From the NCBI GenBank assembly GCA_023627715.1, contig JAMAHW010000052.1, forward strand, positions 186,001-250,000: a stretch of DNA of 64,000 nucleotides, written 5' to 3'. The stretch's first letter is position 1. Each line of letters opens with the position of its first letter. This document shows positions 34,332 to 45,459 of this stretch, in pieces. The position numbers and the translations under genes were made by a program. The stretch is from Periconia sp. R9002 (lineage: Eukaryota > Ascomycota > Dothideomycetes > Pleosporales > Periconiaceae). The notes beneath the pieces were generated by a model that did not search any database, was not told the DNA's origin, and saw only the letters and a list, made by a program, of their open reading frames with translations.

Positions 34332-35324
34332 CTAATTCTCACCAGTCCACACAGGCGGACCAGGCGGCTTGTAGTTCTCTAAGCCGCTGTTGTAATCCAC
34401 GCCCTCCTCAAAGTTGATTCCGGGGTCCAGGACGTTGTATGCTTCGGGGATCTTGACGGTTGGACCGGGTTTGCCTGCCAATACTGTCAGATAAATTCGG
34501 AGACGGAAGCAAAGGGAGAGATAGAAGAGATGAGATGAGTTGGACATACCTCCACCGTTCCCAATGATATTGACGTGCGCGCAATTGACGTACCACTGGC
34601 TATGTCCGGGCCAGTCCTTGATGGGGAACGGGAGTTCCAGACGAAGGAGATCTACTCCATCCCAGATTATCAGTCACAAATGGCCACCTCAAAAAGTGAA
34701 GAATCATGGAAAATGTGAATCAAACTCACAAGTCCCCGGCGGCGTCCTCTCCGGCACCCCAAAAAAGAACTCCGTCGCCCCAGCCGTACTCCACGTCGTA
34801 CTCCCATTCGGCCCCTGATACCCAATCTTAAACCACTCCCCATCCCCCACATCCGTCCCCAAATCCTCACTCTTACTCAACCACAACTGCGCCGGTCCCG
34901 GATGAAAAACCCCGTTGTTAAACTGCGGATCATTATACACTTTAATACCGAACCCGATCTCGGATCCCGCGAGCACGTCGGCGGTCTCGGTCGTGGCGGC
35001 CCATTTGTGCGCTTCGCGTCCGCAACGTATGTCGGTCATGTAGGTGGTGTCGAAGGCGCCGTAGATGGGGGCTTCTTTGCCGTTGTACCCGTTGATGGGG
35101 TCGGAGTAGGTGCTGTCGGGGTTGGGCGCGACGTCGCGGACGTATTTGAATTCGGGAGTTGAGGTGCCGTTGATGATTAGGTGGGGGAAGTAGTCTTTTT
35201 GGGGGGTTGGTGGTTAGTTGGGTTGGTTTTGGGGATGATGGGAGGAGGGGAGGGAGTGTTTACAGTGCGCGGAGGTGAGGTGGAGGGTTGCGCTGAGCGC
35301 GATGAAGGTGCGTGAGGCCTTCAT
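34332..35324 (-). CDS. AA9 lytic polysaccharide monooxygenase
   Basis: A secreted copper enzyme that oxidatively cleaves cellulose or related glucans. Four exons (35264-35324, 34730-35194, 34550-34651, 34332-34474) give 256 residues. Residues 1-19 are a signal peptide ending TSA, which exposes His20 as the mature N-terminal copper ligand; the first intron interrupts the very next codon. The second copper His is in VFHPGPAQLWLS and the axial Tyr in SQWYVNCAHVNIIG, so the histidine brace looks complete. The exon 2 to 3 acceptor was chosen to give GTYLLRLELPFP, matching the family. There is no carbohydrate-binding module; the protein ends shortly after PPGPPVWTGEN. A TATAAAA lies 90 bp upstream. 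Confidence 0.92.
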
Positions 35325-36853
35325 GGTGGTTTTGTCGAGATTGGAAGGGTGGTCAGGATTGGAATCGTACTGCTGATGCCCGATGCTTCATATCACAGAT
35401 TCCTTAGGCTGCCTTTTATATTCAAGCACCCATGGTGTGGATGGTACGTAGGTAGGGACGTTATGCACATTGTACCACTGCGCTACGAAAGTTAGCTATA
35501 ATCCTATTTGTCTTCAATCACTCCATAGCTGCATGCGATTTCAACTGTCCACGTAGTCAAGGCAGATTTTCAGAAGAGGAGGATTGGAGCATGATGTGGG
35601 TTTCTTACCTATAGCGTTCTACAGCCACAACAAATAAGGCTAGCAGCTCGTTGAAGCTAACATTGTGAACTTTCTAGTTGCCCACTAACTACATTGTAAA
35701 GGATTTATGTGCTAGGTTTCTATATAGAAATGATTTTTATTCGGCTGTCTAACTGATTAATCCACGCTGTTGTGGAGTTATCTGGACATAGACTAATACT
35801 AGGGTTGATGGGCGATGTTGGTGATGGTACCATCGATGTTGGTACTCGGTTGCTCTGAGTAGAACTGCTTTTTCTTTGCATGCGCCGAATCAAAAAGTGA
35901 GACACTTTTATGGTCCAGAACAAAAGCGGGGTTATTTTCTGTTTCCAGCTTTAAGTGTACTTTTCCCACTACAAATTTGGTTAACACTGCACCCGTAGAT
36001 ACACAAATACTCCGAGTTCAGATATCACTTATCAAGGACTTAATCAAGTATGCTAATAGGTGATGAATACGAACCTAGAACAGGACGTATATGAATCAAA
36101 AATTAACGGATATCTACTCTGCTAGGCAATTGTAAAAATCATACTCGGTGCCGCTCTTCCGTGGAGAGCGTGGCTGTGTCATTCCGCCTAGTCCAAATAT
36201 TTATGTGATCATAAAATCAATTAATTCCGTCAAAGATTAAGAGGCAACATCCAAAAGTCGGCAAGTTGGATTAAGTCTCCCTATGTAGACTATGTATGAA
36301 GGTTTAGTTCAACCTTATATCAGCCTTGTGTGCGCTATTGATGTTTTTCGGCAATATGTGGGGATGGAGTTGCCTATTTGGGATTATTAAACTTATATAG
36401 AAAAGGCTGTGTTCGTTCGCATTAGACGGTGATTGGGTAGGTTGAAATTTGTATGTAACGGAAAGGGAATGGTCATACATACAATTATCGAGTGATAAAT
36501 CGTACTGAAATGCCGTTGCGGATGAGATTTTTCGGCTGTTTTGTGCCCTCCCGTGAGTTTGAGAGCACTGTATTCAAAGGTAACAGTAATTACAGGATAC
36601 TAGTACCATGGCCATGCATAGAGTAGTACGTGGCCCATTGTTGCAAGTAAAAGTGTATTTGAATCATACCCTTAGTAATGTGTTAAATAGACAGAGATTC
36701 TTCCACTTGCCAGCAATGAGGCTGTGCCATTTATGAGTATCCTTCGATTGAAATGCACACACACTATGTGCGGACAGATCATCTCTAGAAAGAATACCGT
36801 ATGTACACCGCCGTGCAAAATAATGACGGGGCCATCTCAACTTAATTCTCCAC
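35325..36853. other. AT-rich intergenic region
   Basis: About 1.5 kb between the AA9 promoter and the 3' end of the nitronate monooxygenase gene. From about 35640 it is notably AT-rich with no open frames of interest. It could be a decayed repeat, but no ends or coding remnant were recognised. Confidence 0.4.
35414..35420 (-). promoter_or_regulatory. Candidate TATA box of the AA9 gene
   Basis: TATAAAA on the minus strand, about 90 bp upstream of the AA9 start codon at 35324. Confidence 0.45.
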
Positions 36854-37945
36854 TCACAACGAGGCTGTGTAGCTGAAAATGTTTCTTGCTTCTTGCCTTG
36901 CTCGCTCAACAATAACTTTAGCATCCTCGACTTCATTTACCATTCCAATTCCCGTCCCCGCCCACATGGCTGCTCTTCCCTTGTGTCCCGTCGCAAATCC
37001 CTTATCGTCCTGAGAAACGGCCTCGGCGTGTAGTTTTCGGATATTCTCAATACTGATTCCCTTTACATAATCCTGATAGCTTTGGGTTCGCAAACTTCTT
37101 CCATCGTAAACCTCCGGCCAAGGGTTAGGCCCGCGAGCTTCATCAAACAGTTTGGAGCGTACTGTCGCTTGGGCGCCGTCCCGTGCTTCAAGAACAGCAG
37201 CCTGGTAGGCAGGATGGATTTTAACTTCCTTGGACGCCAGAAAGCGAGTGCCCATGACAACGCCGGAGGCTCCTAGACTGAGTGCCGCAGCTACCCCTCG
37301 ACCGTCAACAATACCCCCAGATGCAAGTATGGGAAGATCGGTAATGCCTTCTTTAACAAGCGTATCCATCACTTCGGGCAGCAGACTAACAATACCAGCG
37401 CCTTTCTCGTACCCGTGGCCACCGGCATCCGCGCCTTGAATACAGAGTGCATCCGGAGCAACCTTCTTCGCGATGTCAACAGCCGAAGTCACATTCCCAA
37501 CCTGAATCCAGATCTTGGTTTCAGGTGACACCTTTCTTATCGCAGTCGCCCATTCCAAATACCGATCTGAATCTTCTGCCGCAAAAATCCATGCGACAAC
37601 AGGCTTCGCCTCCTCAAGAACCGGCAATACTTCATCCAGCTTTAATGCAAAGGGAAGAAGACCAATACCGACGGGAAGAAGCTTTGCGGAGGCGATGGTG
37701 GGATCTGAGCTAGCACGGAGAGTTTCTGAAGCTTTTTGCAGTTGTGATCGAATGCCGGATGCACTTAGATCGCAACCGATCAAACCAAACCCCCCAGACA
37801 GCGTAACAGCGGTTGCTAACTCGGGACCAGCAAGACCTGACATAGGCGCATTCATTATGAGAGGGGTTTGCGTCCAAGGAAGGTAAGATCTCAGAGATGC
37901 CATGTTGGAGTTTAGGCGTTGAGGATATCCCGCTACAGAGGTCAT
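36854..37945 (-). CDS. Nitronate monooxygenase (2-nitropropane dioxygenase family)
   Basis: An FMN-dependent enzyme that oxidises alkyl nitronates such as propionate-3-nitronate to carbonyl compounds and nitrite. A single exon gives 363 residues in a TIM-barrel family. Visible motifs are an N-terminal PLIMNAPMSGLAGPELA segment, the phosphate- and flavin-binding GADAGGHGYEKG, which includes the family's active-site His region, then PILASGGIVDGRGVAAALSLGA and GVVMGTRFLAS. The length matches the family. The ATG at 37945 lies close to a second in-frame ATG (codon 15). Alternative members of this fold include enoyl-ACP reductase-like proteins, but the GGHG context favours nitronate monooxygenase. 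It is divergent from the anion transporter gene. Confidence 0.9.
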   Translation of the reverse strand: MTSVAGYPQRLNSNMASLRSYLPWTQTPLIMNAPMSGLAGPELATAVTLSGGFGLIGCDLSASGIRSQLQKASETLRASSDPTIASAKLLPVGIGLLPFALKLDEVLPVLEEAKPVVAWIFAAEDSDRYLEWATAIRKVSPETKIWIQVGNVTSAVDIAKKVAPDALCIQGADAGGHGYEKGAGIVSLLPEVMDTLVKEGITDLPILASGGIVDGRGVAAALSLGASGVVMGTRFLASKEVKIHPAYQAAVLEARDGAQATVRSKLFDEARGPNPWPEVYDGRSLRTQSYQDYVKGISIENIRKLHAEAVSQDDKGFATGHKGRAAMWAGTGIGMVNEVEDAKVIVERARQEARNIFSYTASL

Positions 37946-38986
37946 GACTAAATCGAGAGTTGAATAGCTTGATTGTTGGTTCGGAAAGACAATAAGAGCA
38001 TACGATGCAACTCGAGGATCTTTGGGTTTTTGATCGCAAGCTAGCTACTGAGCTTACAGCAGATTTTAGTCTGCTTATCTGGGCACTATTACCGAGGCTA
38101 TTCCATTCTAACTATTCAATGGGTAGATCGCGATGAGTACTTCTCCGGTGGAATTCCATATATAGTCATTCACGAAAGAACAGCGATTAACGGCAATATG
38201 AGACATCTAAATTAAGAAAGAGGTTGCCTACTCCCAACAAAAAACGGCATGAATCATTCTTGAGTGTGTGGCATGTACAAAGGAAGAACTATATGTAATA
38301 AATTCCATGTTTGAAATTGATTGATCTTTTATATCTCAAATTCATCTATGTCTCTAGTTTTTGCTACATATGTACGTATGCATCAATTTTGATAGTGAAT
38401 ACATATTGATTACATCTTGGGTCGCTGGTTACCACGTGATTTTCACAACGACAATGACATTAATGGTCTTCTTATGCTTAGTTACAGGTAGAGACATACA
38501 CAGCACGTTCTTTGTTATTGAGTGCCACTCATACTGATTGAGATAATGATAGGATCACTACGCAATACATAAACATGCGCATTTGTATACCTAATTACGA
38601 GCAGGATCAAATACACACCAATGGAAAGCACAAAAGATGTCGCGGTTACAGCATCCATAGTCTACATCTTGTTCGCAAGACTATGCCATTGCACATAAGC
38701 ACATAAAAGCTTTGAGGTTGGGGTTGAGTGCGCGGAGAGGAGAACACGTTACACAAGGCGGCGGCTGCTAACCGCGGAGTTTAGCCCCATGGGGACACGC
38801 TAGTGCAGGGGACCATATTTCATGACGACACGGATGGAGATAAAGCTTCATCATCGCACCTTGGCATTGGCACCTTTTTACCAAGACGTCACAAGGAAAT
38901 TTTCCATGGGAATTTGCTATGACTTTCCGCTATTCCCATAGACTCTTCTTCTTCTCCACCACAACACCCTTTCGACTCGACCAACA
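37946..38986. promoter_or_regulatory. Divergent intergenic region (1 kb)
   Basis: Promoter space for the nitronate monooxygenase (minus) and the SLAC1/TDT transporter (plus). Mostly AT-rich, with a CACGTG near 38433. No gene is seen. Confidence 0.4.
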
Positions 38987-40242
38987 ATGCCTTCTCACGA
39001 AGGCTTCTTTCAAAATGGAGAACGCGATGCAAGATTTCGCTCTTCATTGAGCGTACCGCGCCGTTTGAAACATTTCACGTGGTCGTGGTTCGAATGTACA
39101 ATGTCCACCGGAGCCCTAGCGACGCTGTTAGGGCAGCAACCATTCAGTTTCACGGGCTTGAAAACCATCGGGAAGATTTTCTTCATCCTGGATCTTGTTC
39201 TATTCTTCACCTTCTGCGGCTTGATAGCATTCCGATTCGTACGGTATCGAGGCTCCTTTACGCGAAGTCTGCACCATCCCCACGAAAGTTTCTTTTTCGG
39301 CACATTCTGGGTCAGCATAGCTCTGATACTGTACTGCATCCAACTATACGGCGTACCTAGCACTGGCCCGTGGTTGGTCAAGGCACTGGAGGTGTGCTTT
39401 TGGATTTATGCCGCGCTGGCGATGCTTGTTGCCGTATTCCAGTACCATATCATTTTCGACTTGGAGAAATTACCAGTTTTTGAGGCTATGCCGTCGTGGA
39501 TATTACCCGTGTATCCTTTCCTGGTACTTGGTCCGCTAGCAGCGGTTTTGGAATACAGTCAGCCGCAGAGCAGCGCATTGCCTATCATGATCGGTGGATT
39601 GTGTTTTCAAGGGTTGGGTTGGATTGTTGCTCTGATCATGTATACCATTTATGTCACCAGGCTCATCAACAGCGAGTTGCCTGAGCCAAGCAAGAGACCC
39701 GCTATGTTCGTAGCTGTAGGGCCAGCAGGTATACTACAGCATCTCATCACATTCGATATTTTGACTAATAAAATACAGCATATACGGCCAATGCACTTGT
39801 CGCTCTCGGAATTCAAGCTCCTAAAGTCCTTCCAGAGGGATTTTTAGGCATCTCTTCGTTCTCTACTGGCGAAGTCTGGAAAGCCATTGGCGTCCCTGCG
39901 GGCATTTTTGTTTGGCTTCTCGCGTTCTGGTTCTGCGCTCTCTCAACTGTCTCTGTTCTTTGGTATGCTAAACACATGCACTTCACTCTCAATTGGTGGG
40001 CATTCGTTTTTCCAAACGTGGGGCTCACTATTGCGCTTATACAAATCGGCAATGTGCTAGAGAGTGATGGGATTAAAGCGGTATGCTCTGCGATGACAGT
40101 AATCTTAGTTGGTTTATGGTTTTTTGTAGCGATCATGAATGTTTGGAGTGTTGTCAAAGGCGATGTTTTGTGGCCGGGAATGGATGAGGATATGGAGGAC
40201 GTTGAGGGGCATGGTCATGATGCCCAAGATGAAGAGCAGTAA
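38987..40242 (+). CDS. SLAC1/TDT-family transporter (Mae1/Ssu1-like)
   Basis: A tellurite-resistance/dicarboxylate transporter-fold membrane protein. Fungal members export sulfite (Ssu1) or move malate (Mae1). Two exons (38987-39728, 39779-40242; 50-nt intron) give 401 residues with about ten predicted helices. The start FTWSWFECTMSTGALATLL is the family's first helix motif. The repeated aromatic-rich helices and the HFTLNWWAFVFPNVGLTIAL segment near the end are diagnostic. The C-terminus is acidic and His-rich (EDVEGHGHDAQDEEQ). Substrate cannot be decided from sequence; malate and sulfite are both possible. It converges with the carboxylesterase gene. Confidence 0.9.
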
Positions 40243-40538
40243 TGCATATATCTTAGGACTCTTCTTCGAATGATGTGGCTTTGCGCGGCATGATCATGCT
40301 TCCCATTCAACAAGTGCACCAAGAAGGAAACAAAATATTTTCAAGTTTACACCAGACGTTTCATGTCTCATCTTCACACATGAAAGTTCACTGGGACATC
40401 AGAAAACATATACATAATAACAGGAGTATGTTGCAGTAGCTTGACAATCGTGGGCGAAACAAACCTCGTCTATGGAAAATAGGCCATGCCTCTTCTTTAG
40501 AACAGCAACCTCTTCCCCACCCCCAGCCCAGCGCACCA

Positions 40539-42683
40539 CTACGCCAACCTCTTCCCCCTCAACGGCGCAATCCCAAGTGGAGTAAACCCCACAACGCCCC
40601 TAACTCCCCCCCAGCTCTCCACCAACGTCTCCACTCTCCTCCAAAACCCCTCCCTAACCCGCTCATCCACCTCCCTCGTCCGCTCCACCCACCCCTCCGG
40701 CTCCTCCGCCACCATCACCACGCCCTCGCCCTCACTATCATACTCTGCCCACGGCGCCTGCCCGCTCGCGAAATCAAGCCACAGCTGCGCGTGCTGTGTG
40801 GAGATGTCCCTGAGGCGTTGCGACGGGTAGCGGAAGAGGAACGTTTTAAAGACGAAGTAAACGTCGACCCAGTGGTGTGCGAGTTGGTAGAGTGAGTGGT
40901 TTGGGAACGGGTTGCGCACGTCGAAGATGTAGCGGTATACCTTCTTTTTGGGATTCTTGGAGAGGTGGTGGGAGAGGGTGTGGGTAGGGGCTGTAAGTGT
41001 TTAGCTTGTAGGTTCTGTACAGCAGTATGTTATGGATTTTGGGACTGATACTAGAGCGCTATGTCGTTTATGGGAAGGGACGATGAGATGAAAGTCTTAC
41101 CGTCGAATACTACATCACTATACCACCTCATGGCCATTGTGAGGAACAGGTTGGGATCCATATCCGGTGTCATGTTATACGCTTTCCCGACCAGAGCTGC
41201 GCTTTCCGGACCAAGCTGTTCTTCAATCGCGGCGAGGAAATCTTTCGGAGTGACATCCAAAAACAACCCTATGGCAGCAGTTCCCTGCAAAAAAAAGACC
41301 ACCCACTCCATCAGCTTTCACACGACACACAGAAAAAGAAATCACAAAGGAACAATACACTTACCTCAAACCCCGTACACCCAAGCACAACCTCGTCAAC
41401 CCACTCGCAACCCGCCAACTTCTCCCCCACATTATCCCACGTCAACGCCCCCGTCCTCGCCATCTCCTCTCCAAACCACTCCTCCGTCAACGTAGGCCAC
41501 CACAACGTCCCCTCTCCCCCCATTTCCCCCGTTACCTCCACAATCTTCTCAACACTCACCTCCTCTCTCGCCTTCCTCCCCCCTTCCTCCCCCCTCTCCC
41601 GCACCCCAACCTTCCCCATAAACACCGCATACACATTCTCCGCCTGCCGGACTGAATACGGCATCGTCGCCGGCCCAAAAATCCCACTCATCAAAACCAC
41701 ACGATTAAACAAGGCCCCCTTCCCCTCCACCACCGACCCCGCAGAAAGCATATGTGCGCAAATCGAAAGCGCGCCTGCCGACTCTCCAAACAGCGTCACG
41801 CGCCGCGGATCCCCTCCAAACCCTGCGACGAACTTCTGCACCCAGAGCAGCGCGTTGCGTTGGTCGTGGAGGCCGCGGTTCGCGGAGTCCGGGTCATCAG
41901 GGAGGTACAGCGACCCCAGAGCGCCGAGGCGGTACTGGATGCTTGCTGTTATGACGGGTTGGTGGGAGTCTGGGGAGAGGGATTGCGCGGTCATGAGCGC
42001 GGTGTTGTGGTGTGCGTCGATGCGGCCGAGGACGAAGCCGCCGCCGTGGATGTAGATGAGGATGGGGAGGGGGGATGAGGAGGAAAGGGAGGTGAGTGTT
42101 GCGAGGGGGATGTTGAGGTTTAGGATTAGACAAGTGAATTCGTCGCTTGAGGGGGGATTGGGACCGTCGTCTGGGTGTGGGCCGCCGCAGTGGACTCTGG
42201 AGGGGAAGGTTTGGGGGCTTGCGGGTCTGGGACTTGTTAGTTTTATGGGGGTTCGTGGGTTTGAAGGAAGAGAGCGTAAAGGGAAGATAACCCATCTTAC
42301 CCAGGCTTCGTAAACTCCCTATCAGTCCCCTCAAGGTTCTCCAAGAGAACCGATTGCTTAAACCGCGCTGGAATCGTAGCATACGGTATACCTCTGAACT
42401 GAACCACATTTTCAGGGTTGATGATGCCTGTTAGTTTCCCTATACGTTCACAATTGCACCTCTATTAGCATTGTTTCAATTCTCTTCAATTTTCCTGCTT
42501 CAAGGCTGTACATGATTACATCTTGGAGGTAAACCGCAGCTCCTGGTGAGAGAAGGATATCCGAACACACACTTAACAAAAACATCAGCGACTTTTTTCT
42601 TTGAAATCGATGAATGAGATCGAATGAAAAACTCACCCTAACTCCGCATGCTCAAATGTGAACGTCTTCATATCGTCTGTCAT
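40539..42683 (-). CDS. Type B carboxylesterase/lipase
   Basis: An alpha/beta-hydrolase that cleaves carboxylic esters. The best model has six exons (42637-42683, 42520-42542, 42301-42427, 41365-42226, 41101-41284, 40539-40990) totalling 564 residues. Motifs include VVQFRGIPYATIPARF near the N-terminus, the oxyanion-hole HGGGF, the nucleophile elbow GESAG and a C-terminal HHWVDVYFVF that supplies the catalytic His. Exon 2 would be only 23 nt; it is inferred because it joins the start exon to the conserved VVQFRGIPYA region in frame. No signal peptide is visible, so the enzyme is probably intracellular. The substrate is unknown. Fungal members include detoxifying and secondary-metabolite esterases. 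Confidence 0.87.
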
Positions 42684-43287
42684 CTTACGACGCAATAGTC
42701 CTATTTTTAAACGACAAAAACTTCACAGCTCCAGCCCCGGAATTAGACTGGAGGAAATAATTTAGACAAGAACCAAATCGGTGGTGATAATATCGACTTT
42801 CGTCCGGTTATGCGTGTCCATTACACTCGGTTGTATCCTTTGAATATTTATACACGTACAGGCACAACCCCATGTTCTTACTTACCCCTCGAGGATTCAC
42901 CCGCAGGATAGCTTCGTGATGCTGATTCGTCGGTTCGTCTATTATAATATGTGAGGCGGGGGCTGCCTAATTGGGGAGCTGACTGCTATGTTGGTTTGTA
43001 ATGCAACCTTGTATCTGCTATTTGGGAATCCTGAGGCCAAGGGGAATCAATTGTTCAGGGGGCAGCAGAAGTACGTAGATGGCGAATAAGTTACTTGCTC
43101 GTGAAACTATATTTTGAAATGCATTTCACGAGATACCGTGTTGAAAAAACTTAGAAGCGTTGGTTTCTGGAAGGGACTGTTGCGCCCGGGAAGTAATGGA
43201 AATTTTTGATGCTCTATTTTTGAAAGGCGGCCAATGATAAATCATGACTAAGGGAAGGAAACAGAAAATACTCATTCAAAACACGCT
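42684..43287. other. Intergenic, SQT1 3' end to carboxylesterase promoter
   Basis: About 600 bp. It contains the second copy of the 21-bp dispersed repeat (42922-42942). Nothing else was recognised. Confidence 0.45.
42922..42942 (+). repeat. 21-bp dispersed repeat, copy 2
   Basis: Identical to 1042-1062 and in the same orientation. The sequences on either side differ between the two copies apart from a short partial match. Confidence 0.6.
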
Positions 43288-44793
43288 CTAGATGGGTGTC
43301 GAAAACACCAAAGCAACACCGTCATCGCCGGCAGTAACGACTTTTGATCCATCACCGCCTTGCACAAAGCCCATGATACCACCGCCCTCACCACCGCCTC
43401 TGTGTCCTTTCCATTCACCCAATAAACCCCTAGCAGCCGCTGCTGTTCCACCGCGCGCGTCCCATCGACGGAGGACGCCGTCATACCCAGCACTCGTTAG
43501 TAACCACGCACCAGCACCTTCCTTGCGCAAGAATTCAACCTTAACGACAGCTTGTGGCGCTTCTTCGTCAGCATGCGCTTCTTCAATGCGTCTTCGAACG
43601 GCAAATCGATGCGCGGTGTCGAAAAGTGTTATGCTACCGTCGACGTTACCGGCAGCGAGAAGTGTGAGAGGTGGGCTGGAGAAAGAAAGCGTTTCCACGT
43701 TATCGGTACCGGCCTGGAGACTGGCGAGGATCTGGCCGGATTGACCTGCTGAGCTTGCGCCTCCTTTCACAGGTGCTTGTTTCGAGCCTCCTGCTTTTGC
43801 TTTTGCGCCCTGGCCGCCGGAGGAGGTGGATGGTTGCGGGACAGAAAGGCGCGGCAGGCCGATGATGCGAAGTTGGCCTTCTGGACCTCCGACAGCGACA
43901 AAGGTTCCTGAGGGCGCGATAGCAACGCTGTAGAGACCACCTTCCACACGGAAACGCTCGTCAAGTCCTGTGAGCCCGACTACAGCTTGTGAATTCGATG
44001 TGGATGTGAGACCTTGCGCTGCGGCGTCACCGAAGACATCCCACACGTACAGACTCGAGTCTTCGGATACGGTTGCCAAGAGCGTTCCATCTGCGTTCCA
44101 TGATCCCGCTGTGCATGTCTCTGTGTGTAGATAGTATGCCTGGAGGACTTGCAATTCGCTACCCTTGTCTGTGCTGAGCTGGTACACCCACACGCTGCCG
44201 TCATTCGCACCTAGCGCGACAACGTTGGGATGTTCCGGCGACGGATTCGCAGCAATCCAGTTGATTTCCTCCACCTCTTGAGCTTCAGCAAGAAACTTCC
44301 ATTTTGTGCCGTCGGGGACTCCCTGCCAAACACGCATCTTGCCATCCAAGCCAGCAGTGGCGACAAACTGGCCCTTGGGTTCAGAGAACACAATGCCGTT
44401 GATCGAATCGGTATGTCCGTCCAACTTGATCAGGCTCTGAAGCCCTTGACGTTCCTGTCCCTGCGCTTGTCCCGCTTGCACTGCCGATACATCGAAAACA
44501 TATCCCACATCGTCGCCTCCTCCCGTGGCCACGATGCCAGGGTGCACCGGGTGTTGCGCTATGCAGAAGATGCTGTCCTTGTGTGCGTCGAAGTGTGCGA
44601 TTGAATCGTTTTGAAGCTGAATCTCCATCTGCACGTCGCGGTCGTCCGCCTCGTTCTCGTCGTCTGAATCCATGGGGACATCGCCGTCGTCTAGGATGAC
44701 CTCCTCGGCCTCGTCTTCGTCCAGCATCTCATCTTCCTCGTGGATATCTTCGACATCATCATGAGTTGGCTGGTTGGGGTTGGGAATCGCCAT
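43288..44793 (-). CDS. SQT1: WD40 ribosome-assembly chaperone Sqt1 (AAMP homologue)
   Basis: A dedicated cytosolic chaperone that in yeast captures nascent ribosomal protein uL16 (Rpl10) for 60S assembly; animal homologues are called AAMP. A single exon gives 501 residues. The first ~55 residues are very acidic (EDEMLDEDEAEEVILDDGD), as in Sqt1. WD40 blades follow from about residue 65: AHKDSIFCIAQHP...VATGGGDD, GHTDSINGIVFS...VATAGLDGKMRVWQG and later GTLLATVSEDSSLYVWD, ending with GDGSKVVTAGDDGVALVFSTPI. A Gly/Ser/Ala-rich loop is inserted between late blades (about residues 325-355). The start is fixed by the conserved acidic N-terminus. It lies in tandem with the AlkB-like gene, 666 bp downstream of its stop. 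Confidence 0.92.
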   Translation of the reverse strand: MAIPNPNQPTHDDVEDIHEEDEMLDEDEAEEVILDDGDVPMDSDDENEADDRDVQMEIQLQNDSIAHFDAHKDSIFCIAQHPVHPGIVATGGGDDVGYVFDVSAVQAGQAQGQERQGLQSLIKLDGHTDSINGIVFSEPKGQFVATAGLDGKMRVWQGVPDGTKWKFLAEAQEVEEINWIAANPSPEHPNVVALGANDGSVWVYQLSTDKGSELQVLQAYYLHTETCTAGSWNADGTLLATVSEDSSLYVWDVFGDAAAQGLTSTSNSQAVVGLTGLDERFRVEGGLYSVAIAPSGTFVAVGGPEGQLRIIGLPRLSVPQPSTSSGGQGAKAKAGGSKQAPVKGGASSAGQSGQILASLQAGTDNVETLSFSSPPLTLLAAGNVDGSITLFDTAHRFAVRRRIEEAHADEEAPQAVVKVEFLRKEGAGAWLLTSAGYDGVLRRWDARGGTAAAARGLLGEWKGHRGGGEGGGIMGFVQGGDGSKVVTAGDDGVALVFSTPI

Positions 44794-45459
44794 TGCGTTG
44801 CGCGCGTGGTTTTGTCGCGGGGTGAATTTTTCTGTCAGGTATCGCGGGACAGAAGGCGTTGTGCGTAATTAAGTCGGAGGACGAGAGGGGGATCAAAAGA
44901 AATTCGAGAAGAATTGCAGCATTGGAAGTAATTTGGGAAAAGTCGCCCCAGACAGATCTCTAGTGCCTTCGTCGCTTATAAATGCGCCTCTTCCTCGACT
45001 GACAACTTTTTTCCTTTGGGACCCACGCGGAGGTTTATGGAGGGGTAAACTCCGACGTCACGGTATTAATAAGCAGGCGACTGATCTAATCACGTGCACA
45101 TATCCCTCCAATATCCGAAGACAATTTGAGAATTAATCAACACTTATTCACTATCATAGAATTTGAATTTTTGATTTAGAAGCATATTGGAAAGATGGGT
45201 CCAAAGCATTGAAGTCTTCGCAGGTAGTAGGAAAATGCATGCACATTCAAAGCCTGTACACAATGGTTGATTTTGATTCCTAATATGCATTAGACAAAAC
45301 CGTAATAAAGACACCATATGAGACTTTCTCCAAATGAAGAGACGGAATCAAAGTCAAGATCCTCCGTCGTAGTCCCCAAAAAGGTTCAATATAGCACTCC
45401 ATCCGAATAACACGCATTACAATTCACCCCAACAAGCCTGCCCCGAACATTGACCAACT
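44794..45459. other. Intergenic, AlkB-like 3' end to SQT1 promoter
   Basis: About 670 bp. A CACGTG word lies near 45092, about 300 bp upstream of SQT1. No gene is seen. Confidence 0.4.

Noticed and set aside
35640..36850. Possible RIP-mutated transposon in AT-rich sequence
   Set aside because: No terminal repeats or transposase remnants were seen, and dinucleotide indices could not be computed by eye.
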